Shown piece after piece: positions 19,106 to 32,787 of a stretch of 64,000 nt of DNA (position 1 is its first letter; every line of letters starts with the position of its first letter). Location of the stretch: the NCBI GenBank assembly GCA_016721875.1, contig JADKHG010000012.1:77224-141223 (forward strand), read 5' to 3'. The notes below the pieces were generated by a model that was not told the DNA's origin, did no database searches, and worked only from the letters and a program-made list of their open reading frames with translations. The stretch is from Sphingomonadales bacterium (GTDB lineage: Bacteria > Pseudomonadota > Alphaproteobacteria > Sphingomonadales > Sphingomonadaceae). The position numbers were made by a program, and so were the translations under genes.

Positions 19106-21146
19106 CTATTGATCGAGGAAGGAGCGCATTTTCCGACTGCGGCTCGGGTGCTTCAACTTGCGCAGCGCCTTTGCCTCGATCTGACGGATACGTTCGCGGG
19201 TCACGCTAAACTGCTGCCCGACTTCTTCCAGCGTGTGATCCGTGTTCATGCCGATGCCGAAACGCATGCGCAGCACGCGTTCTTCGCGCGGAGTAAGCGA
19301 AGCAAGTACGCGGGTAACGGTTTCTTTCAGGTTCGCCTGAATAGCCGCATCCACTGGGATGATTGCGTTTTTATCTTCGATGAAGTCACCCAGATGGCTG
19401 TCGTCGTCGTCGCCAATTGGCGTTTCAAGACTGATCGGTTCCTTGGCGATTTTCATCACCTTGCGAACCTTTTCGAGCGGCATCGACAGTCGCTCGGCCA
19501 TTTCTTCCGGTGTCGGTTCGCGGCCCTGTTCGTGAAGGAACTGACGGCTACAACGCACCAGCTTGTTGATCGTTTCGATCATGTGCACCGGAATACGAAT
19601 GGTGCGCGCCTGATCCGCGATCGAGCGGGTTATTGCCTGACGGATCCACCAGGTCGCATAGGTGCTGAACTTGTAACCGCGGCGATATTCGAATTTGTCG
19701 ACGGCCTTCATCAGGCCGATATTGCCTTCCTGGATCAGGTCGAGAAATTGCAGACCGCGATTGGTGTATTTTTTGGCGATGGAGATGACGAGGCGCAGGT
19801 TCGCCTCAACCAGTTCCTTTTTGGCGATGCGTGCTTCGCGCTCACCCTTTTGCACCATGTTGACGATCCGGCGGAACTCTTTCAGGCTCATGCCCGTTGC
19901 CCCGGCAATGTCAGAAACCTCGCCGCGAATACGCTCGACCGCTTCAGCCTCAGTTTCGGCAAATTTTGCCCATTTCTTGTCGAGGCTGGAAACGCTCTCC
20001 ATCCAGTTTTCGTCAAGCTCATGGTCGACATACCGATCAAGGAAATCCTTGCGTGGAACTTTGTGCCGTTCGGCAAGTCGCAGCATTTGGCCGCCAAGGG
20101 CAGTCAAACGGCGGTTGAACGAATAGAGCTGATCGACCAGATATTCGATCTTGTTCGCGTGAAACTGAACGCTTTCGACTTCCCGCAGTCAGGTCTTCGC
20201 GCAGTTTCTGATATTTATTCTCGGCATTTTTCGAAAATTCACCGCTGGCGCTCATCGCGATCATGCGGTCATTTTGAACTTTCGAAAACTGCTTGAACAG
20301 GCTTGCAATCGTCGCGAATTTTTCGAGCGCGCCGGGCTTGAGTGCCTCTTCCATCTGGGCAAGGCTGAGGGTGTTGTCTTCCTCTTCCTCCTCGACAGGG
20401 CGGGCGCGGCGTTCGGTATAATCCTCGTCCTCATCGTCGCTTGCAGCGGCCGGCTCTTCCTCAACATCTTCCTCTTCTTTGTAGGAAGGACCAGCGGTCT
20501 TTTCGCTGATTTCGCCGTCATCCTCTTCCTCACCGTCTTCGGTCAGGCTTTCAGGCGCAGGTTCTTTTGAGAGCATCGCGTCAAGATCGAGGATTTCGCG
20601 CAACTGCATTTCGCCGTTGTTGAGCGCATTCGACCAGTCAATGATCGCGTGGAAGGTGATCGGGCTTTCGCACAGGCCCAGGATCATCATGTCGCGGCCA
20701 GCCTCGATGCGCTTGGCGATGGCGATTTCGCCCTCGCGGCTAAGCAACTCGACCGCACCCATTTCGCGCAGATACATGCGCACAGGGTCATCGGTGCGGT
20801 CACCGGTGCCGGTTTTTTTGACTGTTGATGTCAGCGAGCGGGGATCGTTTTCGGAAATATGGTCGACGGTTTCAACGTCTTCCTCTTCCTCGCGTTCCTC
20901 ACCATCTTCGCCGGCTTCATCCGATTCGACGATCTGAACGCCCATATCGTTGATTGCTGACATCACGTCTTCAATCTGTTCAGACGACATCTGATCCTGC
21001 GGCAGTGCTGCGTTCAACTCGTCATAGGTCAGGTAGCCACGGCGTTTCGCCTTCGCCAGCAGCTTCTTGACCTGCGCGTCATTGAGATCGATCAGTGGAG
21101 CGTCGCCGCCGGTGCTGCCTTCGTCCATGTCGGGTTGTGTTGCCAA
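19106..21146 (-). CDS. rpoD: RNA polymerase primary sigma factor, one apparent frameshift
   Basis: Housekeeping sigma-70. The N-terminal part has sigma region 1.1 (LIDLNDAQVKKLLAKAKRRGYLTYDELNAALP, coded near 21010-21085), a very acidic spacer, and region 1.2 (DDPVRMYLREMG). The C-terminal part has region 2 (EANLRLVISIAKKY, DLIQEGNIGLMKAVDKFEYRRGYKFSTYATWWIRQAI) and region 4 with a helix-turn-helix. The frame breaks near 20187, where one surplus G in GCGGGAAG explains it; the corrected length is about 679. TTG 21146 with GGGGA upstream is preferred over ATG 21128, which has no ribosome site. Follows dnaG in the classical operon. Confidence 0.95.
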
Positions 21147-21168
21147 AATCTTAGTCCCCAATTTCCAT

Positions 21169-23027
21169 TCAACCCAAATCGTCGCGCTGTAACAGCGCCG
21201 ACAGGCGGGCATCAAAAGCCTGTTTTTCTGCTCTCAGCCGCTGTTGCTCCGCGAAACTTTCTTCGGTCAGATCGAATCCTGCCGCTTCGGTTGCGCGCTG
21301 CAAAGCCGCTTCAAGCTCGGGTCGTTGCTTCATCAACCGGATTGCTTCATCCAGCTGACCAAAGGCATCACCCCTAGCCATTTCCCCGTTATCAGCGCGT
21401 TTACGAACGAACCCGAAGGCTGTTCCATCGCCCTGTAACAAAGCTTGAGCCATATTATACAGATCAGGCCCTAATATGGTAAGCAAGGCCGCACTATCAA
21501 GTGTTTCTTTGCCGCTATGTAATGCAACTGCGTCAAGCATCGCTGAAAGCAACCGTGCATGGCCAGAATCGCGTGGAACACTGTGGCTTAAAACCTCTTG
21601 ATGTCGCATCAATAGGGCGGGTTCGCTTAGCAAGGCTGTCAATATACCCTGCATCAGCAGATCGGGTCCGCGTGAGCCGATTGCCTTCGCATCTCCAGTG
21701 GGAGGGGCAGGGGCGTTGCTGTTGGGGCGCCATGGACCTTTTCTTTGCGCAGCATTCTGCGGCTGCCGGGTTTTGCGCGCGAACAGCATATCAAAGCGCT
21801 CGGCAAAGGCATCGGCATAGTGTCTGCGGATTTCGGTATCGGCGATATTGGCCAATTGGGTACCCAGCCTTTGCTTCAAACCCGCGCGGTCTTCGGGCGC
21901 AGAGGTAGGTCCGGCCGCCAATTCGGCTTTCCAGATGCGCTCAACGAGCGGCTCTGCCTGATCGAGCAATGCGCCGAAGGCACGTGCTCCCGACTTTTTG
22001 ACAAGATCGTCCGGGTCCATACCTTCTGGCAGAGTTACAAATTCCAGACTGTGTCCAGGCTTCAACCCGCCAAGCGCGCGTTGCGCGGCACGGAACGCCG
22101 CTTTTTGTCCGGCACTGTCGCCATCAAAACACAGCAAAGGTTTGGGCACCATTCGCCACAGCATGATGATTTGCTGCTCGGTCAAGGCGGTCCCGAGCGG
22201 AGCGACAGCTTCCGAAACCAGCCTGTGCTAGCGCAATGACATCCATATAGCCTTCGACGACGATGACCCGTCCCGAGGCGCGCGACGCCGCTGATGCCTT
22301 GTCCAGATTGTAGAGCGTACGGCCCTTGTCGAATAAAGGCGTGTCCGGAGAGTTCAAATATTTGGGTTCGCCCGCCCCCAAAATCCGCCCGCCAAAGGCA
22401 ATCACGCGGCCCCGCGGATCGCGGATCGGGATCATCAGCCGACCTCGAAAGCGATCATAAGGTTCCTTGTCATCGACCGAGATCAGCAGGCCTGCCTCGA
22501 CCAACTTTTCCTCGCCAAAATGCTTGAGCGCCTCCTTCAGCTTTCCTCGACTGTCTGGCGCATAACCAATGCCGAATGCCTTGTTCGTCTCGGGCTTCAG
22601 CCCGCGTTTCTCGCAATAGGCCCGCGCTTCAGCACCCTCCAGCCCTTGAAACTGCGTAACAAACCAGTCCTGCGCCGCCGTCATGACGTCATACAATGTG
22701 TTTGCCCGCTCGGCCTTGGCAGCAGCTCGCGGGTCAGCTGCCGGAACCTGCATTCCCGCCGCATCGGCCAATTCCTTGACCGCATCCATAAAGCCCAGCC
22801 CGCGCTGATCAGTCATCCAGCGGATCGCGTCACCGTGCGCGGAACAGCCAAAACAGTGGTAAAGCCCTTTCGTCATTGACGTAAAAGCTGGGGGTTTTCT
22901 CGTTATGAAAAGGACAACAACCCTTAAACTCACGGCCCGCTTTGGTCAGTTTCATGCTGCGCCCGATCAGCGCGGACAACGTGGTCCGCGCGCGCAGTTC
23001 ATCGAGCCATTGGGGGGTGAGTGACAT
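21169..23027 (-). CDS. dnaG: DNA primase, two apparent frameshifts
   Basis: Synthesises replication primers. The zinc-binding domain is visible near the N-terminus (CCPFHNEKTPSFYV and, in the next frame, YHCFGCSAHGD). The TOPRIM core contains VIVVEGYMDVIAL and LCFDGDSAGQKAA, and the C-terminal DnaB-interacting region follows. Frame breaks lie near 22873 (in an A run) and near 22217. Corrected length is about 620 residues, normal for alphaproteobacterial DnaG. The gene lies between yqeY and rpoD. Confidence 0.94.
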
Positions 23028-23039
23028 TCCCGATCTATG

Positions 23040-23490
23040 TCAGGAAAGCGCCGCCTTCACCAGCCCGCTTGCCTTGCTCATGTCGAGGCTGGCGGCGTGG
23101 CGGGCTTTGAGTTCGGCCATGACGCGGCCCATATCCTTGATTGTGGACGCGCCCAGTTCTGCCTTGATTGTTTCAATCGCGGCGCTGGTTTCTTCCTCGC
23201 TCATTTGCGCAGGCAGGAATTCCTCGATCACCGCGAGTTCGCCTTTTTCGACATCGGCCAGTTCTGACGTCACCCTGTTCATACAGCGCAATTGACTCGC
23301 GGCGTTGCTTGACCATTTTCTGAAGGACTTCGACCACAATCGCGTCATCATCCGGGGTTTGTGACGCAGTACGCAGTTCGATATCGCGGTCCTTCAACTT
23401 GGCTAGGATCAGGCGGACGGCGGCAAGCTTGTCCTTTTCGCCCGCTTTCATTGCGCTAATTTGGGCAGCCTTGATGGTATCGCGAATCAT
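23040..23490 (-). CDS. yqeY: GatB/YqeY domain protein, one apparent frameshift
   Basis: A tRNA-amidotransferase-tail-like small protein of about 150 residues. The first part (MIRDTIKAAQISAMKAGEKDKLAAVRLILAKLKD) and the last part (GELAVIEEFLPAQMSEEE ... IKDMGRVMAELK) both match the YqeY family, with a frame break near 23265 between them. It starts at ATG 23490; the longer in-frame start at 23532 is unlikely. In many alphaproteobacteria yqeY precedes dnaG, as here. It is divergent from carA. Confidence 0.9.
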
Positions 23491-23630
23491 GTGTCTGTGT
23501 CCGTAAATTGGGAAAGACGGCAACTTAGCCACAGTTTTCCGATTTTAATAGATTGACGTTGCACGGGTCCATCTCTAGGCGCGGTGCCTTAGCGACATCG
23601 CCAGAAACTTTTACCAAAAGGACCGCCAAA

Positions 23631-24804
23631 ATGGCTGACCCGACCACTACGCGCGCGCCCTCTGGAGCGACAGGCGTATTGGTTTTGGCGTCGGGGCAAG
23701 TGGTCTGGGGCAGGGGCTTCGGCGCAGAAGGCAGCGCAGTTGGCGAAGTCTGCTTCAACACCGCGATGACCGGCTATCAGGAAGTCATGACCGACCCCAG
23801 CTATGCCGGGCAGATCATCAATTTCACCTTCCCGCACATCGGCAATGTCGGCACTAATGCAGAGGATATAGAGGCGAACAGCCCGCATGCCTTGGGCGCG
23901 ATTGTGCGTGAGGATGTGACCAACCCGTCCAATTTCCGCAGCAACCGGCATTTCACCGACTGGATGGCGGCGAACGGGCGGGTAGGGCTGTCGGGCATCG
24001 ATACCCGCGCGCTGACCCGGCTGATCCGCATCAATGGTGCACCCAATGCCGTGATTGCGCACAATACCGCAGGCGAGTTCGACATCCCCGCCTTGCTAGC
24101 ACAGGCGCAAGGCTGGCCGGGGCTTGAGGGGATGGACCTAGCCAAAGACGTGACGACGCTGCAAAGCTATGGTTGGGACGCTGGGCTTTGGTCGCTTGGG
24201 CAAGGATATGATCAAGGTGACAAAGTTGACACCAAGAACGGAAAGCATCCGAAAGTCGTCGCAATCGATTATGGCATAAAACGCAATATTTTGCGCAACT
24301 TAGTTGATTTAGGCTGTGAAGTTCAGGTCGTAACTGCATCCGCATCATTCGACGATGATGGCGCACAATCCCGATGGCTTGTTCCTATCCAACGGCCCGG
24401 GCGATCCTGCCGCGACTGGCGAATATGCGGTGCCGGTGATCCAGCAATGGCTGGCAACCAAAAAGCCGCTGTTCGGAATCTGTCTGGGTCACCAGATGCT
24501 GGCGCTGGCGGTTGGGGCGAAGACCGAGAAGATGCATCAAGGGCATCGTGGCGCGAACCATCCGGTCAAGCGTCTGTCCGATGGCGCGGTCGAGATCACC
24601 AGCATGAACCACGGCTTTGCCGTCGATGCCGAAACGCTACCCGAAGGCACGCGGGCGACGCATATCAGCCTGTTCGACGGCAGCAATTGCGGGTTCGAGC
24701 TGACCGGGCAACCGGCATTCAGCGTGCAATACCACCCCGAGGCATCGCCAGGGCCGCAGGACAGCCACTATCTGTTTGAAAAATTTGCGGGGATGATGAC
24801 ATGA
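23631..24804 (+). CDS. carA: Carbamoyl-phosphate synthase small subunit, one apparent frameshift
   Basis: Glutamine amidotransferase subunit that supplies ammonia to CarB for arginine and pyrimidine synthesis. The N-terminal domain shows GEVCFNTAMTGYQEVMTDPSY; the class-I GATase domain shows GLFLSNGPGDP, the nucleophile loop FGICLGHQML and the closing YHPEASPGPQD. The frame breaks near 24355 (DDGAQ in place of the expected MAHNPDG). Corrected length is about 390. AAAGGA precedes ATG 23631. The stop overlaps the next gene (ATGATGA). Unusually, it is not followed directly by carB. Confidence 0.95.
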
Positions 24805-25258
24805 TGAGCGCGCGCCTTGTTTCAACTTTTGCCCTAATTTCCATTGCTTTCACTCCGGCAAATGCCGAGGTGATCCGCGACGAGGACGGCCCGATGATCG
24901 GCGCGTTCAAGGTCGGCGACTGGGGCGGCCGCTGCCGCCGCGATGGCTGGCTGGCAGGTGCCAACAGGAAAGCTGCGGCGCGCAATTGGACGGCGCGGTT
25001 GAAATCCGCCTTGGCCGGACGTATAAGGGATTGACCGTCACCACCGCTGCCGAGGGCTGCAACAAAACGGTTTCGGTAAAGATGAATAATAAGGCCTTGG
25101 CGGCCAAAAACCGCGCAGAGCGGTTAGAGACGCTGATGCGCGGCGCGGTGTCGAAGATCATCAAGAAATGCAAAGACCCGCAACTGGACATCGCCCACGA
25201 AATCAAACGCGCCGATCTGGTGGATATTTTGAACGAGACCGATGGGTTGGAGTTTTGA
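24801..25258 (+). CDS. Small exported orphan protein between carA and carB, one apparent frameshift
   Basis: Starts at ATG 24801 or 24804, overlapping the carA stop. Residues 1-22 form a clear signal peptide ending in TPANA, so the product is periplasmic. The C-terminal part (LDGAVEIRLGRTYKGLTVTTAAEGCNKT ... LDIAHEIKRADLVDILNETDGLEF) is in another frame, with the switch between about 24930 and 24960. Corrected length is about 151 residues. Several Cys occur. I do not recognise the family. It forms part of the cargo separating carA from carB. Confidence 0.65.
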
Positions 25259-25291
25259 AGGTGGGAGTAGCTTCCAACTTTAATGCGTTAA

Positions 25292-25365
25292 ACCACCCCG
25301 GAGCGGATCTCGGCCCGCAGGACAGCCATTATCTCTTTGAGAAATTTGCGGGGATGATGGGGTGA
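25292..25365 (+). pseudogene. Duplicated, diverged 3' end of carA
   Basis: This stretch repeats the last 70 bp of carA (24731-24804). The final 44 aligned bases match at 40 positions; upstream of that the match fades. Translated it ends HPGADLGPQDSHYLFEKFAGMMG against HPEASPGPQDSHYLFEKFAGMM in carA. It has no start of its own, and its TGA overlaps the GTG of the next gene exactly as the carA stop overlaps the exported gene. Best read as a scar of recombination that placed new genes behind carA. Confidence 0.8.
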
Positions 25366-25954
25366 CGGAACTTGTAATAACTCGCGACTTTAAGGGCGTA
25401 AAAGCAGACGCTCTGATTTCGCTATATCGCAGTTTGAACGATCCTAAGGGTTTAGCTCGCTATTCTGGACCGGAAATCGCCAATTTGATGGGTTGGAAAG
25501 ACGGAAATCAGTATCTTCTTAAGGCGCTAGCTTCACTCGAAGCGGAAGGCTTGGTGGTTCATCGGGTTGGAAGTTATGAAATAACGGAAGAAGGCATTCT
25601 GGTCTCTGAGCAAACTTTGGTCGGTGGCGTGCCTGCCTCGGACAGGATAGTTTCGTTAAATCACAATGCGCCAGAGGTCAGGCAAATAGTTGATGAAGCC
25701 AATAACCTCGAAACGCTACTTTCCAAGGTAAATGATTTTGGATCACTCACCGAGGAAGAAGTGAAAACCGCTGCGACTGAAGTTCGCCTGATAAGGGAAG
25801 CGTTCGAAACCGATTTTTTGAGGCCGACATCTACTTATCAACGGGCGAAAAGTACGCTCGAGTGGATCGGAACAAAAGCAGCGGAAGCGGTTATAGGCGC
25901 TGCTGCTTTAGGCTTGTTGGCTTTGATTGCCGCCTTTTTCGGATTTGCACCATA

Positions 25955-25955
<1 letters not shown>
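25362..25955 (+). CDS. Winged-helix-like protein with C-terminal membrane anchor
   Basis: A 197-residue protein starting at GTG 25362 in a GTGA overlap with the carA remnant. Residues about 15-85 look like a winged helix (NQYLLKALASLEAEGLVVHRVGSYEITEEGI). Residues about 95-150 are charged helices (VRQIVDEANNLETLLSKVNDF), and residues 172-194 form a single hydrophobic segment (AAEAVIGAAALGLLALIAAFFGF). Its TAA overlaps the carB start (TAATG). Base composition is more AT-rich than carA and carB. Function unknown; a DNA-binding head with a membrane tail suggests a sensor or effector. Confidence 0.75.
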
Positions 25956-29301
<3,346 letters not shown>

Positions 29302-29335
29302 TCAAACAGCACTCCCCGAATTGCTGAACAACGAA

Positions 29336-29353
29336 GGGCTGGCCCACCAGCCC
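29336..29353 (+). terminator. Possible hairpin terminator after carB
   Basis: GGGCTGG and CCAGCCC form a 7-bp stem with a 4-base loop. A TTTTT run follows about 11 bases after the stem, so it is a weak rather than a canonical intrinsic terminator. Confidence 0.4.
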
Positions 29354-29390
29354 GCGAGGAACTTTTTACCGCGAAGGACGTAAGCTGATA

Positions 29391-29867
29391 ATGGCAAGTT
29401 TCGATAAAATGCCAATGCTGGCCGAGGGTTTTGAAAAGCTGACAGGTGATCTAAGGCGCCTGCGCGAAGAACGCCCAACCATTATCGACGCGATCGAAGA
29501 AGCGCGTGCGCATGGCGATCTGTCTGAAAATGCGGAATATCACGCTGCCAAGGAGCGCCAAGGTCAAGTCGAGGCAACGATTGCCGATCTGGAAGACAAG
29601 ATTAGCCGCGCGCAAATTATCGACCCTACGACGCTTTCGGGCAACAAGATCGTGTTTGGTGCGACCGTGACCTTGCTTGATGAAGATGACAAGCCGGTTC
29701 GCTATCAGGTGGTTGGTGAAGCCGAGGCTGATGCCAAGGTGGGCCGGATCAGCTACAATTCGCCACTAGGCCGCGCGCTGATTGGTCGTCTGGTCGATGA
29801 CGAAGTCGAAGTGACGGTTCCGTCGGGCGACAAATATTATCTGGTCCAAAAGATTGAGTTCATTTGA
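29391..29867 (+). CDS. greA: Transcription elongation factor GreA
   Basis: Rescues backtracked RNA polymerase by stimulating transcript cleavage. The 158-residue protein has the N-terminal coiled coil with the acidic tip and the signature EEARAHGDLSENAEYHAAKERQ (near residues 40-61). The C-terminal FKBP-like domain contains ISYNSPLGRALIGRLVDDEVEV (near residues 121-142). Length and motifs are standard. Confidence 0.97.
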   Translation: MASFDKMPMLAEGFEKLTGDLRRLREERPTIIDAIEEARAHGDLSENAEYHAAKERQGQVEATIADLEDKISRAQIIDPTTLSGNKIVFGATVTLLDEDDKPVRYQVVGEAEADAKVGRISYNSPLGRALIGRLVDDEVEVTVPSGDKYYLVQKIEFI

Positions 29868-29890
29868 CCCCGATTGGTCGTGGATAGCCG

Positions 29891-30529
29891 ATGCGTGTAG
29901 CTGCCGGCCCTTTTATCAAGGCGATTGCCGGCATCAATTTGCTGGTCGCGGCAATCATGTTGATTCCTGCACTGTGGGAGCCTGTGATGGTCGCGGGCGC
30001 ACTATTCCCTGCGCGTTTCACTGCGGGTGATGCTGCGTTTCAGGGCTATTTTGTCCTGCCCGTCTGGTTGACGCCCGTCACGTCTGCATTTTTGCACGGC
30101 GGAATTTTGCACGTCGGGCTTAATATGCTGATGCTGCTGATGATCGGGCCAAATTTGGAGCGAGTGCTTGGCTGGCGTTCGGTAGCGGTGCTTTATGGAG
30201 CTGGCATAATCTTGTCAGCTGTCGCCGAGGTGATCGCAAAGCCATCAGGAATGGTGCCTATCGTTGGGGCGAGTGGTGCGATTTCGGCGCTGATTGCCGC
30301 GCACGCCATGCTGTTTCCGCGTGAGGTACCTAAGGCGATAGGACCGATTCCAGGGCGGTGGGCGCATGCGCTGAAATTGCTGATTGGTTGGACGATACTC
30401 AACCTGATGCTCGGTTTTGTCGGTCCGTCGCTGGGTGTAACATTGGCGGTATGGGCACATGTCGGCGGTTTTGTCGCCGGCTTGCTGCTGACCTGGCCGT
30501 TATTGCATTGGAAATACCGCCAAGCCTAA
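29891..30529 (+). CDS. Rhomboid-family intramembrane serine protease
   Basis: A 212-residue membrane protein with about six helices. The catalytic dyad is visible: Ser128 in GASGAISA and His190 in WAHVGGFVAG. HGGILHVGLNMLML near residues 69-82 supplies the conserved His and Asn of helix 2. It should cleave single-pass membrane proteins; the substrate is unknown. It follows greA by 23 bp. Confidence 0.92.
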   Translation: MRVAAGPFIKAIAGINLLVAAIMLIPALWEPVMVAGALFPARFTAGDAAFQGYFVLPVWLTPVTSAFLHGGILHVGLNMLMLLMIGPNLERVLGWRSVAVLYGAGIILSAVAEVIAKPSGMVPIVGASGAISALIAAHAMLFPREVPKAIGPIPGRWAHALKLLIGWTILNLMLGFVGPSLGVTLAVWAHVGGFVAGLLLTWPLLHWKYRQA

Positions 30530-30539
30530 CGGATAATGC

Positions 30540-30759
30540 TCAGGCGTGTGGCTCGAGCAATTTGTGCAAGTGCACCACCACATATTTCATTTCTGCATCG
30601 TCAACTGTGCGTTGCGCAGAACTGCGCCAGGCATCTTCTGCCTCGTCATAGTCAGCAAAAATGCCAACAATATCAAGCTTGTCGAGTTCGGTGAATTCCA
30701 AGGTCTGCGGATCCTTGACCCGGCCGCCGAAAACGAGATGCAGTTTGGGGAGCTGCCAT
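30540..30759 (-). CDS. DUF4170-like small protein, start blurred by a frameshift
   Basis: The frame ending at 30540 reads LPKLHLVFGGRVKDPQTLEFTELDKLDIVGIFADYDEAEDAWR and then MKYVVVHLHKLLEPHA, the pattern of the short alphaproteobacterial DUF4170 proteins (about 70 residues). No in-frame start codon exists. ATG 30759, preceded by AGAGG, lies one base out of frame, so a single-base error near 30752 is likely. Function unknown. Confidence 0.7.
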
Positions 30760-30841
30760 GATTTGCCTCTTGCCGCTAATTGATTGTGCGATGCCGCATC
30801 GCTGTTGCGAAGCGCGCATTAGCGGCAGTTTGGTGATATGG

Positions 30842-31347
30842 CTAGTCCCGTTTGCGTGTTTCGTCCGCCGCAGCCTGACCAGCTGCCTTTACGGCATCCG
30901 TAGCCTTGCCGACAAGATCGCGGAACTGGTCGCGAATGCTATCGGCGTTCAAGCCCAATTCGTCGATGCGCGCTTTGCCCGCGCCTTTGGCAGCTTCAGC
31001 AGCCCGTTTGGCGGTGTCGTTGATCGCCTTTCCAGCCTTACCCAACGCTTTGGTTTCGCGCTCGGTCTTGGGAAGCAACATGCCGACGATTGCACCAAGG
31101 GCAATGCCGCCGGCAACAATCGCCAGCGGATTGCGGTCGATGGTTTCGGTCGAAGCTTCACCCGCCTTTTTGGCCAGCGCCTTAGAACTGGCGACGCTGC
31201 GCGCGGCTGCCGCTTTACTTTTTCAACGCCTTCAGCGGCACTTTTACGAGCAGTGGCACTGGCATTGCGTGCCTTGGCCCCTGCATTGGCAAGGCTTTCG
31301 CGCGCTGCCGAAGAAGCGCCCTTCAGATTTTCACCCAATTTGCTCAT
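30842..31347 (-). CDS. Ala/Lys-rich membrane-anchored protein, one apparent frameshift
   Basis: Starts at ATG 31347 (MSKLGENLKGASSAARESLANAG). The frame switches near 31221, where GAAAAAG needs one more A to continue into KALAKKAGEASTETIDRNPLAIVAGGIALGAIVGMLLPKTERETK. The product of about 168 residues is a basic, alanine-rich amphipathic helix around one hydrophobic segment. This is last in a four-gene operon of YqjD/YqjE-type small proteins, with an ATGA overlap to the preceding gene. Function unknown, probably envelope stress. Confidence 0.65.
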
Positions 31348-31658
31348 TCTACAACGTCCCTATTTGGACTTCGCCGGTTGCGAAGCTTGCCTATCAACTT
31401 CAAAATGGGTTTGCGCGCGGTAAATAGCAAGATGCCAAGCCCCGCCAATCCGATCAGTGGTGCATTATTTGCAACTTTTTGCTTCGCGTTGCCTGTTACA
31501 CCCAGCAACCGTGTCTTTTGTTTGTCTGTCCAACGGCTTGCGATGGTCTTTGGATGCAGATCATGCTTTGCCGCATCGGTATCGCCGCGCAATTGACGAC
31601 GCAAATTATGGCGCGCCGCATCGCGTTTTAACACATCGTCACGGGAGAAATCAGGCAT
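31344..31658 (-). CDS. Small basic protein with one membrane segment
   Basis: A 104-residue protein: a charged N-terminal half (MPDFSRDDVLKRDAARHNLRRQL) followed by a hydrophobic segment NNAPLIGLAGLGILLFTA near residues 64-81 and a basic tail. The pattern resembles DUF3618-type membrane proteins that accompany YqjE homologues. It overlaps both neighbours by a few bases. Confidence 0.65.
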   Translation of the reverse strand: MPDFSRDDVLKRDAARHNLRRQLRGDTDAAKHDLHPKTIASRWTDKQKTRLLGVTGNAKQKVANNAPLIGLAGLGILLFTARKPILKLIGKLRNRRSPNRDVVE

Positions 31659-32025
31659 CGTCTAGCGGCTCCTTGAACGTCAGGTTGCGCGCCGTGTTGC
31701 GCGCAGCCAGACCAAACAGAATCGCTCCAAGCGCGGATATTCCTACCACCAGCGCCGTTGCAGCAATCGGTCCGACAAAAGTAATGGTGATCAATAACAA
31801 TCCGAGAATCAACGCAATCAGCGCACTCGACATCAGCACCAGCGAAATAACCGCCAAAATGCCGGCTTTGCGTAATATGCCGCCGCTATAGCCAAGACGC
31901 GCCTTGGCATAGTCTATCTCGGCACCGGCAAGCGCCTTCACATCGTCCAAAAGCCCGCGCAATTGCTCGGCCGGACGTGGTGGTTCGTCATCTTTTAGAG
32001 GAGAGGGGGCAATGTTGTTTTCCAT
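31651..32025 (-). CDS. YqjE/holin-X-like membrane protein
   Basis: About 124 residues from ATG 32025 (MENNIAPSPLKDDEPPRPAEQLRGLLDDVKALAGAEIDYAKARL). A long amphipathic N-terminal helix precedes two membrane segments (near 62-84 and 88-109). This is the pattern of Pfam PF07332, which is called a putative holin but includes the chromosomal E. coli YqjE. There is no phage context here. It lies downstream of the DUF883/YqjD-like gene. Confidence 0.75.
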   Translation of the reverse strand: MENNIAPSPLKDDEPPRPAEQLRGLLDDVKALAGAEIDYAKARLGYSGGILRKAGILAVISLVLMSSALIALILGLLLITITFVGPIAATALVVGISALGAILFGLAARNTARNLTFKEPLDDA

Positions 32026-32091
32026 TGCCCCGCTCTTAGTCGTCCTGGGCACTTTCGGGAAGCGCCTTAATCGGTGTTGCGGACCTTGGCG

Positions 32092-32603
32092 TCAGGCGTC
32101 GCGGCCCGAGCGAACTATGCGTGCAAGGATGAAGCCGATCGCCGCTGCCGCACCGATCGCAATCGCCGGGCTTTTGCGGACAAACTGGCGAGCATCTTCG
32201 ACAATATCGTCGACATCCTTGGCATCGACCTTGCCAGCAAAGCCATCAACAGCATCGGCTGCCTTACGGGCATATTCGCCATATTGGCTGCCAACTTTTC
32301 GTCGATGGTGTCCGCGCTTTCGCGCAAGATTTTGCCAATGCCACCGAGCGCATCGGCGGCGCGTTCCTTGCCACGGTCGGCAGCAGCACGAGCGCCGTCA
32401 GCCGCCTTGTCTTTGAAGTTTGCGAAATCATCTTTCACGGTAGCCTTAACCTCCGTCTCAACCTTGCCCGGGCTGGGCTTGGCCTTTGCAACGCTATTCT
32501 TTGCAGCACTTGCTGCAGCCTTGGGCTTGGCAGCCTTTGCAGGGGCTGCTTTGGCTTTGGTAGTCTTCGCTGCTGCGGCAGCGGGTTTCTTTGCAGTTGC
32601 CAT
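32092..32603 (-). CDS. DUF883/ElaB-YqjD-like protein with histone-like N-terminus, one apparent frameshift
   Basis: From ATG 32603: about 50 residues of Ala/Lys/Pro low-complexity sequence (AAKTTKAKAAPAKAAKPKAA), then an amphipathic helix (DDFANFKDKAADGARAAADRGKE), and, after a frame switch near 32297 (GAAAAG needing one more A), DDIVEDARQFVRKSPAIAIGAAAAIGFILARIVRSG, the classic DUF883 tail anchor. YqjD-type proteins bind ribosomes at the membrane in stationary phase. The basic repeat fused to the front is unusual for the family and could bind nucleic acid. First gene of the operon. Confidence 0.75.
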
Positions 32604-32787
32604 TTCAATCCTCCTTTCAGGACCAGTTGAAACCCATATTGGTATCGCAGGTGCCTTAGTCAACTAAAACAGCCAAGATTTTGCAATGCTGACATTCCAT
32701 TCAGCATCCGAATACATGGTTGGGCCGTTGCAATATCGGCCAATTCTGCCTAGAGCCGCGCCAAATCCAGAGCTTGGGAGCACTATC

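Noticed and set aside
19109..20296. Plus-strand open frame of 395 codons opposite rpoD
   Set aside because: rpoD is certain on the other strand; this is a mirror frame rich in residues expected from antisense coding.
31651..32025. Prophage indicated by a 'phage holin' family match
   Set aside because: The family includes chromosomal YqjE; no integrase, capsid or lysis genes are nearby and the operon context is YqjD/E-like.
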